Assembly (NCBI RefSeq): GCF_016887565.1
Contig: NZ_CP069396.1
Coordinates: 8,476,001 to 8,540,000, forward strand
DNA from: Archangium violaceum
GTDB lineage: Bacteria; Myxococcota; Myxococcia; Myxococcales; Myxococcaceae
Direction of reading: 5' to 3'
Length of the DNA: 64,000 nt
Shown: positions 29,409 to 37,467 of the stretch, piece after piece
Position numbering within the stretch: position 1 is the stretch's first letter
Layout of the letters: each line of letters begins with the position of its first letter
Notes under the pieces: model-generated
Databases searched by the model: none
Told to the model about the DNA's origin: nothing
The model's input: only the letters and a program-made list of their open reading frames with translations
Translations under genes and position numbers: made by a program

Positions 29409-31151
29409 GTGACGCTCGCCGACAAAGCCACCGTGGTCCAGGTCCTCCGGGACATCTCCCTCCTCCTCCAGATGAAGGGTGAGAACCCCTTCCGCAGTCG
29501 CGCCTACGACACCGCCGCCGACCGCATCGCCGGCCTCTCCGAAGATCTCGGCGCCCTCGTCCGCGAGGGCCGCCTGAAGGAACTGCCGGGAATCGGACAG
29601 GCGATCGCCGACAAGGTCTCCGAGCTGCTCACCACCGGCAAGCTCGCCTACCTCGACGCGCTGCGTGCCGAGTTCCCCCCGGGCGTCCTGGAGCTCGTCC
29701 AGGTGCCCGACCTCGGTCCGAAGAAGGCCCTGGTCCTCGCCCGCCAGTTGGGGGTGGACGGCGTGGACGCGCTGGAGAAGGCGTGCCGCGAGGGCCGCGT
29801 CCGTCAGCTCCCGGGCTTCGGCGAGAAGAGCGAGGCGAAGATCCTCGCCGGCGTCGAGCTGTTCCGGCGGACCCGGACGCCCCGGCGGCTGCTCGGGGAG
29901 GTGCTGCCCGTGGCGGAGAAGTTGCTCGAGTCCATCAAGGCCACCCCCGGCGTCGTCCGCGCGAGCGTCGGAGGCAGCCTGCGCCGGCGGGCCGAGACCG
30001 TCGGGGACGTGGACCTCATCGCCTCCGCGCCCGATGCGAGCGCGGTGTTCGATGCCTTCTCCCGCTCGCCCGAGGTGGCTCACATCATCGGCCGCGGCGA
30101 GAGCAAGTGCTCGGTGCGGCTGCACGAGAAGGACCTCCAGGTGGACCTGCGCGTCCTCCCGGACGAGGACTTCGCCACCGCCCTGCACCACTTCACCGGC
30201 TCCAAGGCCCACCACGTGCGGCTGCGCGGGCTCGCCCATGAGCGCGGGCTGAAGATCTCCGAGTGGGGCCTCCACCGCGACGATGGCTCCAAGGTGCCCG
30301 TGCCCGACGAGGCCACCCTCTACCGGCTGCTCGGCATGCAGTACATCCCCCCCGAGCTGCGCGAGGACACCGGGGAGATCGAAGCCGCGCTCGCGGGCCG
30401 GCTGCCCGAGGACCTGGTCACGCTGGAGGACGTCCAGGGCGCCGTGCACGCGCACAGCACCTGGTCCGATGGGAAGAACTCGCTCGAGGAGATGGCGCGG
30501 GCGGCCCAGGCGCTCGGCCTGAAGTTCCTCACCGTCACCGAGCACAGTCAGGCGGCCATCTACGCCGGGGGTCTCAAGGAGGACGACCTGCGCCGCCAGT
30601 GGGACGAGATCGACCGCGTCAACGACACCGTCAAGGGCGTCCGGCTCCTCAAGGGCATCGAGGTGGACATCCTGGAGAGTGGCGCGCTCGACTATTCGGA
30701 CGGCATCCTCGAGCGGCTCGAGGTCGTCATCGGCTCCATCCACGTGCGTCACTCCATGGACGAGGAGCAGATGACGCAGCGGCTGCTGAAGGCCTTCGAC
30801 AACCCGCACCTGCACATCCTCGGGCACCCCACCGGCCGCCTCCTCCAGAATCGCGACCCCTACCCCGTGCGAATGGAGGCGGTGCTCGACAAGGCCGCCG
30901 AGCGCGGCGTGGTGGTGGAGGTCAACGGCAAGCCGGAGCGGTTGGACCTGAAGACGGAGCACGTGCGCCAGGCGCTCCAGCGCGGCGTGAAGCTGGTGGT
31001 GAGCGCCGACGCGCACAAGGCCTCGGACCTGCGCAACCTCGCCTTCGCCGTGGCCACCGCGCGCCGGGGCTGGGCTCGCAAGGGCGACATCCTCAACACC
31101 CTCCCCGCCGAGCAGTTCATCTCCACCCTCCGGAAGCTTCGCGCCGCCTGA
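29409..31151 (+). CDS. polX: DNA polymerase/3'-5' exonuclease PolX
   Basis: A 580-residue family X polymerase. The N-terminal HhH-rich domain (1-150; LPGIGQAIADKV, LPGFGEKSEAKI) and the polymerase palm with GGSLRRRAETVGDVDLI (metal-binding Asp pair) are followed by a C-terminal PHP domain (about 340-575; HAHSTWSDG, HSQAAIYAGG, GSIHVRHSM, GHPTGRL, SADAH). It fills short gaps and trims 3' ends in base excision repair. GTG 29409 is the first start of the conserved sequence; no ribosome site precedes it, but an AT-rich CATTAAT lies 8 nt upstream. Confidence 0.94.
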   Translation: MTLADKATVVQVLRDISLLLQMKGENPFRSRAYDTAADRIAGLSEDLGALVREGRLKELPGIGQAIADKVSELLTTGKLAYLDALRAEFPPGVLELVQVPDLGPKKALVLARQLGVDGVDALEKACREGRVRQLPGFGEKSEAKILAGVELFRRTRTPRRLLGEVLPVAEKLLESIKATPGVVRASVGGSLRRRAETVGDVDLIASAPDASAVFDAFSRSPEVAHIIGRGESKCSVRLHEKDLQVDLRVLPDEDFATALHHFTGSKAHHVRLRGLAHERGLKISEWGLHRDDGSKVPVPDEATLYRLLGMQYIPPELREDTGEIEAALAGRLPEDLVTLEDVQGAVHAHSTWSDGKNSLEEMARAAQALGLKFLTVTEHSQAAIYAGGLKEDDLRRQWDEIDRVNDTVKGVRLLKGIEVDILESGALDYSDGILERLEVVIGSIHVRHSMDEEQMTQRLLKAFDNPHLHILGHPTGRLLQNRDPYPVRMEAVLDKAAERGVVVEVNGKPERLDLKTEHVRQALQRGVKLVVSADAHKASDLRNLAFAVATARRGWARKGDILNTLPAEQFISTLRKLRAA

Positions 31152-31176
31152 CGCGGGCCGGTACCGGTGCTAGGCT
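31148..31176 (+). promoter_or_regulatory. Predicted near-leaderless promoter of the trypsin-like gene
   Basis: CTGACG (31148-31153), a 17-nt spacer and TAGGCT (31171-31176), with only 9 nt between the -10 box and the TTG start at 31186. The -35 overlaps the polX stop codon. No Shine-Dalgarno is present. Confidence 0.4.
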
Positions 31177-31185
31177 CGCGGCGCC

Positions 31186-31782
31186 TTGCCGCGTCCCCTG
31201 CTCGCCCTCGTCCTCGTCCTGCTCGCCACCGGTGCCTCCGCCGAGGATCGCCCCTCCCGCGCCGATCTGCAGAAGGCGCTGAGGCTGTACGAGCGCTCCG
31301 TGGTGCGGGTGCGAGGGCCTCGCGAGGCCGGCCCCGGCGTCATCGTGGGCACCGAGGGACAGGTGCTCACCTCCGTGCGCCATGTGAGCCTGGAGGCCGC
31401 CCAGGTGGAGTACGACGGGCGGACGTTGCCGGCCACGGTGGTGCTCGCCAACGGGTACCTGAAGGTGGCCGTCGTCGCCGCCCCTGCCGGTGAGTACCCA
31501 GCCGCTCCCGTGCGGGTGGCCACCGGGAGCCCCGTCGGCCAGTGGCTCATCGGCATCATCCCGGGGCGGGGCAAGCAGAAGGAGCGGCCGTCATCGGCCC
31601 TGGCGCGCAAGGCTCCCGCCCCCTTCTTCGACGTGGACCTGGCACTCCCGCCGGGCAGCCCGCTCTTCGACACCCAGGGCCGGCTGGTGGCCGTCTCCGT
31701 GCAACGTCGGGGACGCGGTTGCCGGGCGCTGCCCCTGGATGTCGTCAAACAGCAGCTCGCCACGAAGGTGGCCGCACCGTGA
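31186..31782 (+). CDS. Degenerate trypsin-like protease, secreted
   Basis: A 198-residue protein with a signal peptide (1-19). The trypsin/HtrA-like fold shows at GPGVIVGTEGQVLTSVRHV, where His66 occupies the catalytic His position, and at PPGSPLFDTQGRLVAVS, the counterpart of PGNSGGPL. The region where the catalytic Asp should be reads YLKVAVVAA, and the Ser loop lacks the SGG motif, so the triad is probably broken. TTG 31186 is the start with a promoter just upstream. The gene overlaps the next (MrtX-like) by GTGA. I recall a trypsin-like gene beside mrtX in M. xanthus (MXAN_2756/2755), which this resembles. Confidence 0.65.
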   Translation: MPRPLLALVLVLLATGASAEDRPSRADLQKALRLYERSVVRVRGPREAGPGVIVGTEGQVLTSVRHVSLEAAQVEYDGRTLPATVVLANGYLKVAVVAAPAGEYPAAPVRVATGSPVGQWLIGIIPGRGKQKERPSSALARKAPAPFFDVDLALPPGSPLFDTQGRLVAVSVQRRGRGCRALPLDVVKQQLATKVAAP

Positions 31783-32507
31783 GCACCGCCTCCTCGGCCG
31801 CCCCCTGGCGCCCCAACGCCGTGCAGGAGGCAGTGGGCCTCTGGGCCCTGGGCTTCCTGGGCATCATCGTCGCCTTCCTCCTCTTCGGCGGCTCCGGCAT
31901 CCCCAAGCTGGTGGCCACCGTGGGCTTCCTCTACCTGCCGCTCATCCCCATGCGCTGGCGCGGGGAGGACTACCGGGACTACGGGCTCAGCCCGCGCACC
32001 TGGCGCCAGGACGTGCGCCTCTTCCTGGGCATGAGCCTGGTGGTGTTCCCCCTCTTCTTCGGGGCCTTCGTCCTCTGGACGCAGGTGATTCTGCCGAACC
32101 TGCCCCTGGAGCTGGCGCGCCTGCTGGCTCCCTTCCGGGGCGCGGCGCACTTCACCCCACGGCTCCCGCCCCGCTTCGGCGAGTGGGTGGTGGATCAGCT
32201 CTTCGTGGTGGCCCTGCCGGAGGAGTTCTTCTACCGGGGCTACATGCAGGCCCGCCTGCGCGACGCATGGCCCCAGGGACGGCGCTTCCTCGGCGTCCGG
32301 CTGGGGCCGGCCTTCTGGCTCACGGCGGTGCTCTTCGCGCTCGGCCACCTGGCCATCTTCCAGGTGTGGCGCCTGTCCGTCTTCTTCCCCGCCCTGCTCT
32401 TCGGCTGGATGCGCGAGCGCACCGGCAGCGTGGTGGGCGCCGCCCTCTTCCACGCCGCCTCCAACCTCTTCGTGCGCTTCCTCGAGGTGTCCTTCTTCGG
32501 GGTGTGA
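31779..32507 (+). CDS. CPBP glutamic-type intramembrane protease, MrtX (myxosortase)-like
   Basis: A 242-residue membrane protein with about seven hydrophobic segments. The CPBP/ABI motifs are intact: EE-x3-R in PEEFFYRGYMQ (Glu148, Glu149, Arg153), F-x3-H in LFALGH (His190) and H-x3-N in FHAASN (His225, Asn229). In myxobacteria the MrtX-type members are the proposed processors of MYXO-CTERM proteins. The window has one such substrate, the amidase at 1892. GTG 31779 overlaps the upstream stop (GTGA), so the pair is coupled. The MrtX assignment rests on recalled neighbourhood and fold, not a search. Confidence 0.7.
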   Translation: MSTASSAAPWRPNAVQEAVGLWALGFLGIIVAFLLFGGSGIPKLVATVGFLYLPLIPMRWRGEDYRDYGLSPRTWRQDVRLFLGMSLVVFPLFFGAFVLWTQVILPNLPLELARLLAPFRGAAHFTPRLPPRFGEWVVDQLFVVALPEEFFYRGYMQARLRDAWPQGRRFLGVRLGPAFWLTAVLFALGHLAIFQVWRLSVFFPALLFGWMRERTGSVVGAALFHAASNLFVRFLEVSFFGV

Positions 32508-32511
32508 GCGG

Positions 32512-33342
32512 CTACGGCGTGAGGTGCCGCACCTGGAGGTCCGAGCCCACCACCAGCGTGGTTCCCTCGGCCAGCTCCACCCAGCCCGTCGGGCGGGTGA
32601 GGTGCGTGGCCACCACCACCGAGCGCCTGCGCCGGTGCGCCGCCACTCCGGGCTGCGTCTCGGGCGAGCTGGGCGTAATCCCGCACACCTCGCAGCGATC
32701 CGTGCCCTCCAGGCGCGTGTAGTACAGCGGCTGGGCGCCCACCCGGGTGGCCACCAGGACGTAGCCGTTGGTGGCCAGCAGGTTCACCGTGGAGACGCGC
32801 GCGGCCCCCGCCTTCACCGAGGCCTTCGACAGCGCCTGGGCCGTGTCCGCCAGCAGCCGGCCCGCCACCTCGGCCCCCAGCCTCGGGTCATCCGCGTGCC
32901 CCGTGGCCCACAGCCGCTCGAGGAAGAGCGCGAAGGCCACCTCGCTTTCCGTCTCTCCGCGGATCTGCCGCTGGAGGAAGTCCGGCACGCCGGCCAGCAG
33001 CCCCGCGCGGATGCTGGGGAAGTCCTGGATGCTCCCCTGGTGGGCGAACAGCCAGCGGCGCGAGCGGAACGGCTGCGTGTTCTCCTCCAGCGACAGCCCC
33101 ACGGGCAGCCGCCGCGCGTGGAAGAGCAGCGCCTCGGACTCGTCGCGAGGGGCGAGCGAGTCCAGGCTCAGGTTCGCGTCCCCGGGGAAGCGCCTCAGCA
33201 GGACGTCGTCCTGGGCATAGGCGCCAATGCCCACGGCATTCGAGCGTCCCTCCCCCTGGAGAGCCACCTGCCCTTCCAGCCGATGCAGCTCGCACCGCAT
33301 CAAGTTCGGGTCGGACGTCAAGACGGCCAGGGCAACGGACAT
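32512..33342 (-). CDS. Class II glutamine amidotransferase-like protein, no N-terminal cysteine
   Basis: A 276-residue protein of the EgtC/YafJ-like class II amidotransferase fold: NSNAVGIGAYAQDD-type region GEGRSNAVGIGAYA, LFHARRLPVG (substrate loop), TQPFRSRRWLFAHQGSI and GETESEVAFALFL. In active enzymes the mature N-terminus is Cys; here it begins MSVALAVLTSDPNLMRCELH, so the nucleophile is absent and Cys17 is not at a suitable place. It is probably a non-catalytic relative. The start ATG 33342 follows a promoter at 33369-33397. It converges on the MrtX-like gene with 4 bp between. Confidence 0.72.
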   Translation of the reverse strand: MSVALAVLTSDPNLMRCELHRLEGQVALQGEGRSNAVGIGAYAQDDVLLRRFPGDANLSLDSLAPRDESEALLFHARRLPVGLSLEENTQPFRSRRWLFAHQGSIQDFPSIRAGLLAGVPDFLQRQIRGETESEVAFALFLERLWATGHADDPRLGAEVAGRLLADTAQALSKASVKAGAARVSTVNLLATNGYVLVATRVGAQPLYYTRLEGTDRCEVCGITPSSPETQPGVAAHRRRRSVVVATHLTRPTGWVELAEGTTLVVGSDLQVRHLTP

Positions 33343-33368
33343 GCGGATGAACCCCCTTGTTCAATCCA

Positions 33369-33397
33369 TAGATAATGACGGCCCCCCGCCCCCTCAA
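33369..33397 (-). promoter_or_regulatory. Predicted promoter of the amidotransferase-like gene
   Basis: On the minus strand TTGAGG (33397-33392), 17 nt, TATCTA (33374-33369). The start would be near 33362, with a leader of about 20 nt. Confidence 0.5.
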
Positions 33398-33466
33398 GCC
33401 AGTTCCCGGCCCGCCGGAAGTCACTCCAACCCCTTGAAACGACTGGGGTTTACACACACGGAACGT

Positions 33467-33496
33467 TTGACAGCCCCGGTGCGAGGTGCCTAACAT
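33467..33496 (+). promoter_or_regulatory. Predicted promoter of the dnaK-like operon
   Basis: TTGACA (33467-33472), 18-nt spacer, TAACAT (33491-33496): a near-consensus sigma70 promoter. The start would be near 33503, with a leader of about 54 nt. A CTTGAAA sequence at 33433-33439 resembles a heat-shock -35 box but has no matching -10. Confidence 0.6.
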
Positions 33497-33556
33497 CCCG
33501 GCGCCTCCCGGAGGGTCCAGTATTGGACGACCCTCCCCTGGCTCACCGGAGACGGA

Positions 33557-35176
33557 ATGTCGGACGACATCGCGATCGGCATCGACCTGGGCACGTCCAC
33601 CTCGTGCGTATCCGTGGTGCACGAGGGTCAGCCGTTCGTCATCCCCAACGAATGGGGTGAGACGACCCATGCCTCGTGCGTGTCCTTCCTCGAGGACGGC
33701 TCGGTGCTGGTGGGCAACGCGGCCAAGCGCAACATCATCACCAACGCCGAGTCCACGGTGTACTCGGCCAAGCGTCTCATCGGGCGCTACTTCTTCTCCG
33801 ACGAGGTGAAGAAGGCGCAGGCGGTGATGCCGTACCGCATCGTCGAGGGCGACAACAACTCGGTGCGCATCGCCGTGCGAGGGCAGACGTACTCGCTGCC
33901 GGAGATTTCGGCGCTCGTCCTCAAGGAGATGAAGGCCATCGCGGAGACGTACCTGGGCCGCGAGGTGCACAAGGCCGTCATCACCGTGCCGGCCTACTTC
34001 AACGACAACCAGCGTCAGGCCACCAAGGACGCGGGCCGCATCGCCGGGCTGGAGGTGCTGCGCATCCTCAACGAGCCCACCGCGGCGGCGCTGGCCTACG
34101 GCTTCGGCCGCGACGTCAACCAGCGCGTGGTGGTGTACGACCTGGGCGGCGGTACCTTCGACGTCTCCATCCTGGAGATCGGCAAGGACGTCTTCGAGGT
34201 GCTCTCCACCGCCGGTGACACGTACCTGGGCGGCGACGACTTCGACGACCGCATCATGACGTGGCTGGCCGACGACTTCCTCAAGCGCACGCGGCTGGAC
34301 CTGAGGCAGAACAAGTTCTGTCTGCAGATGCTCAAGGACGCGGCCGAGCGGGCGAAGATCGACGTGGGCGGCACCGGCGTGGCGGACGTGAACTGCCAGG
34401 GCATCTGCCAGGACGCCAGCGGCCAGGTGTTGGATCTGACGGCGAAGCTCACGCAGGACCAGTTCAACCGGATGGTGATGGACCTGGTGCAGCGCACCTT
34501 CAAGGTGTGCGACGAGGCCCTGCAGTCCGCGCGCATGACGGCGGCGGACATCGACGCGGTCATCCTGGTGGGTGGCCCCACGCGCCTGCCCATCATCCGC
34601 AACTCGGTGCGCCACTACTTCCAGAAGGAGCCCAAGGAAGGCATCAACCCGGACCAGGTGGTCGCCATGGGCGCGGCGCTCCAGGCCAACGCGCTGCAGG
34701 ACTCGGCCACCGAGACCTTCCTGGTGGACGTGACGCCGCTGTCGCTGCGCATCGGCACGGTGGGCGGCTACACCGAGAAGATCATCGACAAGAACACCCC
34801 GGTGCCCATCGACCGCTCGAAGACCTTCACCACCAGCCGCGACGGCCAGGAGAAGGTGAAGATCCGCGTGTACCAGGGCGAGTCCAACCGCGCCGACGAG
34901 TGCGAGATGCTGGGCGAGTTCGAGTTCTCCGGCTTCCGCATCGGCTACCGGGGCGAGGTGAAGATCGACGTGACGTTCGAGATCAACACCGACGGCATGG
35001 TGAACGTGTCGGCGATGGACCAGGAGACGGGGCAGAAGACGTCCACCACCCTCACCATGTCCTCGGGCATGTCGGAGGCGGACATCCAGCGCTCCATCCA
35101 GGCCAACAAGCAGACGCAACTCGCGGGGCACGGCAACAACGACCTGCCCGCCGTCGCCAGTGGGAGACGGAGATAG
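33557..35176 (+). CDS. Hsp70/DnaK-family chaperone without the C-terminal lid
   Basis: A 539-residue Hsp70. The nucleotide-binding domain is complete: IGIDLGTSTS at the N-terminus, NEPTAAALAYG, VYDLGGGTFDVS and VILVGGPTRLP. The substrate-binding beta domain follows (about 390-500). After the GMSEADIQR helix start only about 28 residues remain, whereas DnaK has about 110 more forming the helical lid. So this is a lidless paralogue, not the housekeeping DnaK. The product is probably cytoplasmic and paired with the J protein 9 bp downstream. M. xanthus has many Hsp70 paralogues with special roles. Confidence 0.87.
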   Translation: MSDDIAIGIDLGTSTSCVSVVHEGQPFVIPNEWGETTHASCVSFLEDGSVLVGNAAKRNIITNAESTVYSAKRLIGRYFFSDEVKKAQAVMPYRIVEGDNNSVRIAVRGQTYSLPEISALVLKEMKAIAETYLGREVHKAVITVPAYFNDNQRQATKDAGRIAGLEVLRILNEPTAAALAYGFGRDVNQRVVVYDLGGGTFDVSILEIGKDVFEVLSTAGDTYLGGDDFDDRIMTWLADDFLKRTRLDLRQNKFCLQMLKDAAERAKIDVGGTGVADVNCQGICQDASGQVLDLTAKLTQDQFNRMVMDLVQRTFKVCDEALQSARMTAADIDAVILVGGPTRLPIIRNSVRHYFQKEPKEGINPDQVVAMGAALQANALQDSATETFLVDVTPLSLRIGTVGGYTEKIIDKNTPVPIDRSKTFTTSRDGQEKVKIRVYQGESNRADECEMLGEFEFSGFRIGYRGEVKIDVTFEINTDGMVNVSAMDQETGQKTSTTLTMSSGMSEADIQRSIQANKQTQLAGHGNNDLPAVASGRRR

Positions 35177-35185
35177 GCCCGCACG

Positions 35186-36679
35186 ATGTCCCAGCCTCCC
35201 CAGAACGGTGCCGGTAAACCTCCCGCTCCACCCGTAGCGTCCCAGCCCGCCACGCCAGCGAGCTCCCGGGCCACTCCGGCGGCCCCCTCGCCCGCCGTGC
35301 CCCAGGCTCGCCCGCCCGTCACCGGGACCGCGCCGGCCGTGCCCCCCGTGCGGCCCTCGGTGCCCGGCACCGCCGCTCAGCCCCCGGCGCGTCCGCCCGC
35401 GGCGCCCGGCACGCCTCCGGCGAGCGCCAGCGGCGTCCGCCCGGCCGCGCCTCCGCCTCCGCCCGCGACGCCTGGCGCGCCCACGCCGGGAGTGCGTCCG
35501 CCTCCCCCGCCGCCCGCCGAGACCGTGCCCTTCGGCGTCCGCCAGGCGGCAACTCCGGGAGTGCCACCACGTCCGCCCGGAACGCCCTCGGGGACGCGCC
35601 CCACCGCCAGCTCACTCCCGAGCGTTTCGCCCGTACGCCGTCCTCCGTCCGGCTCCGTCCCGGTGGTGCCGCCAGCCCCGCCCGTGACGGGCGCTCCGCC
35701 CCCCGCGCCGGCCGCGGCCACGCCGCCCCGCCCGCCCACGCTGGCCCCGGGCGCTGTGCCTCCCAGCACCCCTCCGGCCTCGGGGACGCGTCCGCTCGTC
35801 CGGCCCACCACGTCCCTGCCGGCCGTGGCGCCCGCGGGTACCGTGCCCGTGCGTCCTCCCTCCGGGCCCAGGGTGGCTCCACCGCCGCCGCCCGCCGCCG
35901 CGCTTCAGCCCCCGCCCCCGCCCATCCCCTCCATCGCGCCCGTGGCTCCCGCCATCGCGCCGCTCGTGCCCTCGGTGGCGCCCGTGGCTCCCGCCATCCC
36001 GCCCGCGGTGGCTTCGACGCCTCGCTCCGGGGCCACACCCGCCGTCCCGCCCGCGGCCCCCGGCTCGCCGCCTCCCCCTCCCCCTCCGGCCACCGCCAAG
36101 GGCGTGGAGCTCGACGCTGCCCAGATGGCCGCGCTCACGGAGCGCTGCGCCCGGCTCGACCAGATGGACTACTTCGAGGTCCTCATGGTGGAGCGGACGG
36201 CCACCCCCGCGGACATCAAGAAGGCCTTCTACCGGGAGAGCCGCGGGTACCACCCGGACCGCTACTTCCACCTGCAGAACAAGGAGCTCAAGGAGCGGGT
36301 CAACGAGCTCTACAAGCGCGTCACCGAGGCCTACTACGTGCTCAGGGACGACGCGAAGCGCCGGCAGTACACGGCGGACATCTCGGGCCCCGAGCGCGCC
36401 CAGAAGCTGCGCTTCACCGAGTCCTCCGAGGCCGAGACGCGCGCCGCCTCCAAGCGTCAGGTGGAGGAACAGATTGGCGTGCACCCCAAGGGGCGCCAGT
36501 TCTACCAGACGGGCGCGGCGGACGCGGACGCGGGCCGCTGGGCCTCGGCCGAGCGCAACCTGAAGATGGCGCTCACCTATGAGCCAGCCAACACCCGCTA
36601 CAAGGAGAAGCTGGCCGAGGTGCAGAAGGTTCTGCAAGAAGAGGCGCGCAAGCAGGGAGACGCCTTCAAGATCCGCTGA
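35186..36679 (+). CDS. Proline-rich J-domain protein with C-terminal TPR-like region
   Basis: A 497-residue co-chaperone. Residues 1-300 are very rich in Pro, Ala and Val, with many PPAPP-type runs, and should be disordered. A J domain follows (about 325-395) with the functional HPD motif in YHPDRYFHL; its helix II shows ATPADIKKAFYRES. The last 80 residues look like a tetratricopeptide pair (FYQTGAADADAGRWASAERN, YEPANTRYKEKLAEV). It begins 9 bp after the Hsp70 stop, so it is the likely cognate J protein. The proline-rich arm suggests binding to a partner or the cell surface; that is inference. Confidence 0.87.
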   Translation: MSQPPQNGAGKPPAPPVASQPATPASSRATPAAPSPAVPQARPPVTGTAPAVPPVRPSVPGTAAQPPARPPAAPGTPPASASGVRPAAPPPPPATPGAPTPGVRPPPPPPAETVPFGVRQAATPGVPPRPPGTPSGTRPTASSLPSVSPVRRPPSGSVPVVPPAPPVTGAPPPAPAAATPPRPPTLAPGAVPPSTPPASGTRPLVRPTTSLPAVAPAGTVPVRPPSGPRVAPPPPPAAALQPPPPPIPSIAPVAPAIAPLVPSVAPVAPAIPPAVASTPRSGATPAVPPAAPGSPPPPPPPATAKGVELDAAQMAALTERCARLDQMDYFEVLMVERTATPADIKKAFYRESRGYHPDRYFHLQNKELKERVNELYKRVTEAYYVLRDDAKRRQYTADISGPERAQKLRFTESSEAETRAASKRQVEEQIGVHPKGRQFYQTGAADADAGRWASAERNLKMALTYEPANTRYKEKLAEVQKVLQEEARKQGDAFKIR

Positions 36680-36705
36680 CGGACACCCGGCGAGCGGGGG
36701 AGCCC

Positions 36706-37458
36706 ATGACCATCGATCTCATCATCCTGGGGCTGGTGCTCTTCTTCGCCGTGGTGGGCGCCCTCACGGGCGGCGCGAAGCAGATCGCCAACATGGTGGC
36801 GCTGGCGGTGGCGTGGTTCGTCTCACGCAAGCTGGGCCCGTTCGTGGGGCCGAAGCTGGCGGAGGCGCTCGGCGGCGTGCCGCTGCTCTTCGGCGTGGTG
36901 GTCGGCTCGCTGCTCATCTTCATCGGGGTGCTGGTGGCGGTCCGCTACGCGCTCACGTCCCTGCTGCAGCGGCTCTTCGGCGCCAGGAACCCGGAGAACC
37001 GGGGCGTGGACGGCGCCATCGGCTTCGTGCTCGGCGGAGCGAAGGTGGCGGCCATCTCCTACATCGTGCTCAGCGCGCTCGTCTTCGTCGAGCAGAACGT
37101 GGTGGTGGCGGGCAAGCGCCTGGGCGTGTCCCCCAAGGACTCGCTGAGCTTCGGGCTGGCGCGGCGCTACAACCTCTTCGAGATGACCCAGTTCGCCGCG
37201 GTGAAGGACCTGGTCGCGGTGAGCCAGGCGGCGACGAACCCGGAGAAGGCCCGGCGCATGTCGGACGACCCGGCCTTCAAGTCGCTGAAGCAGGACCCGC
37301 GCTTCCAGCGGGCCCTGTCGGACAAGCGCCTGCGCGAGGCCATGGAGCGAGGCGACACGCAGGCGGTGCTGCGCAGCAACCTCGTCCTCCAGCTCCTGCA
37401 GGATCCCCAGTTCGTGGCCCGGCTCGGGGCCGCGGCGCGGGCCTCCGAGCACGAGTGA
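36706..37458 (+). CDS. CvpA-family membrane protein
   Basis: A 250-residue inner-membrane protein. Four hydrophobic segments lie at about 4-22, 25-42, 58-80 and 95-125, with the CvpA-type pattern DLIILGLVLFFAVVGALTGG and GGAKVAAISYIVLSALV. A 120-residue cytoplasmic tail follows with repeated QDPRFQRAL / DDPAFKSL / QDPQFVARL units. CvpA proteins have roles in envelope homeostasis and colicin V production. It begins 26 bp after the J protein, so Hsp70, J protein and CvpA-like are one operon, and may act together at the membrane. Confidence 0.78.
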   Translation: MTIDLIILGLVLFFAVVGALTGGAKQIANMVALAVAWFVSRKLGPFVGPKLAEALGGVPLLFGVVVGSLLIFIGVLVAVRYALTSLLQRLFGARNPENRGVDGAIGFVLGGAKVAAISYIVLSALVFVEQNVVVAGKRLGVSPKDSLSFGLARRYNLFEMTQFAAVKDLVAVSQAATNPEKARRMSDDPAFKSLKQDPRFQRALSDKRLREAMERGDTQAVLRSNLVLQLLQDPQFVARLGAAARASEHE

Positions 37459-37467
37459 GCCCCGGGC

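Noticed and set aside
33433..33439. CTTGAAA as a heat-shock (sigma32-type) promoter for the dnaK-like gene
   Set aside because: No CCCCAT-like -10 at the right spacing; the sigma70-type TTGACA-N18-TAACAT nearby is far better.
35200..36090. Proline-rich low-complexity DNA considered as a separate repeat element
   Set aside because: It is in frame within the J protein, which has an intact downstream J domain.
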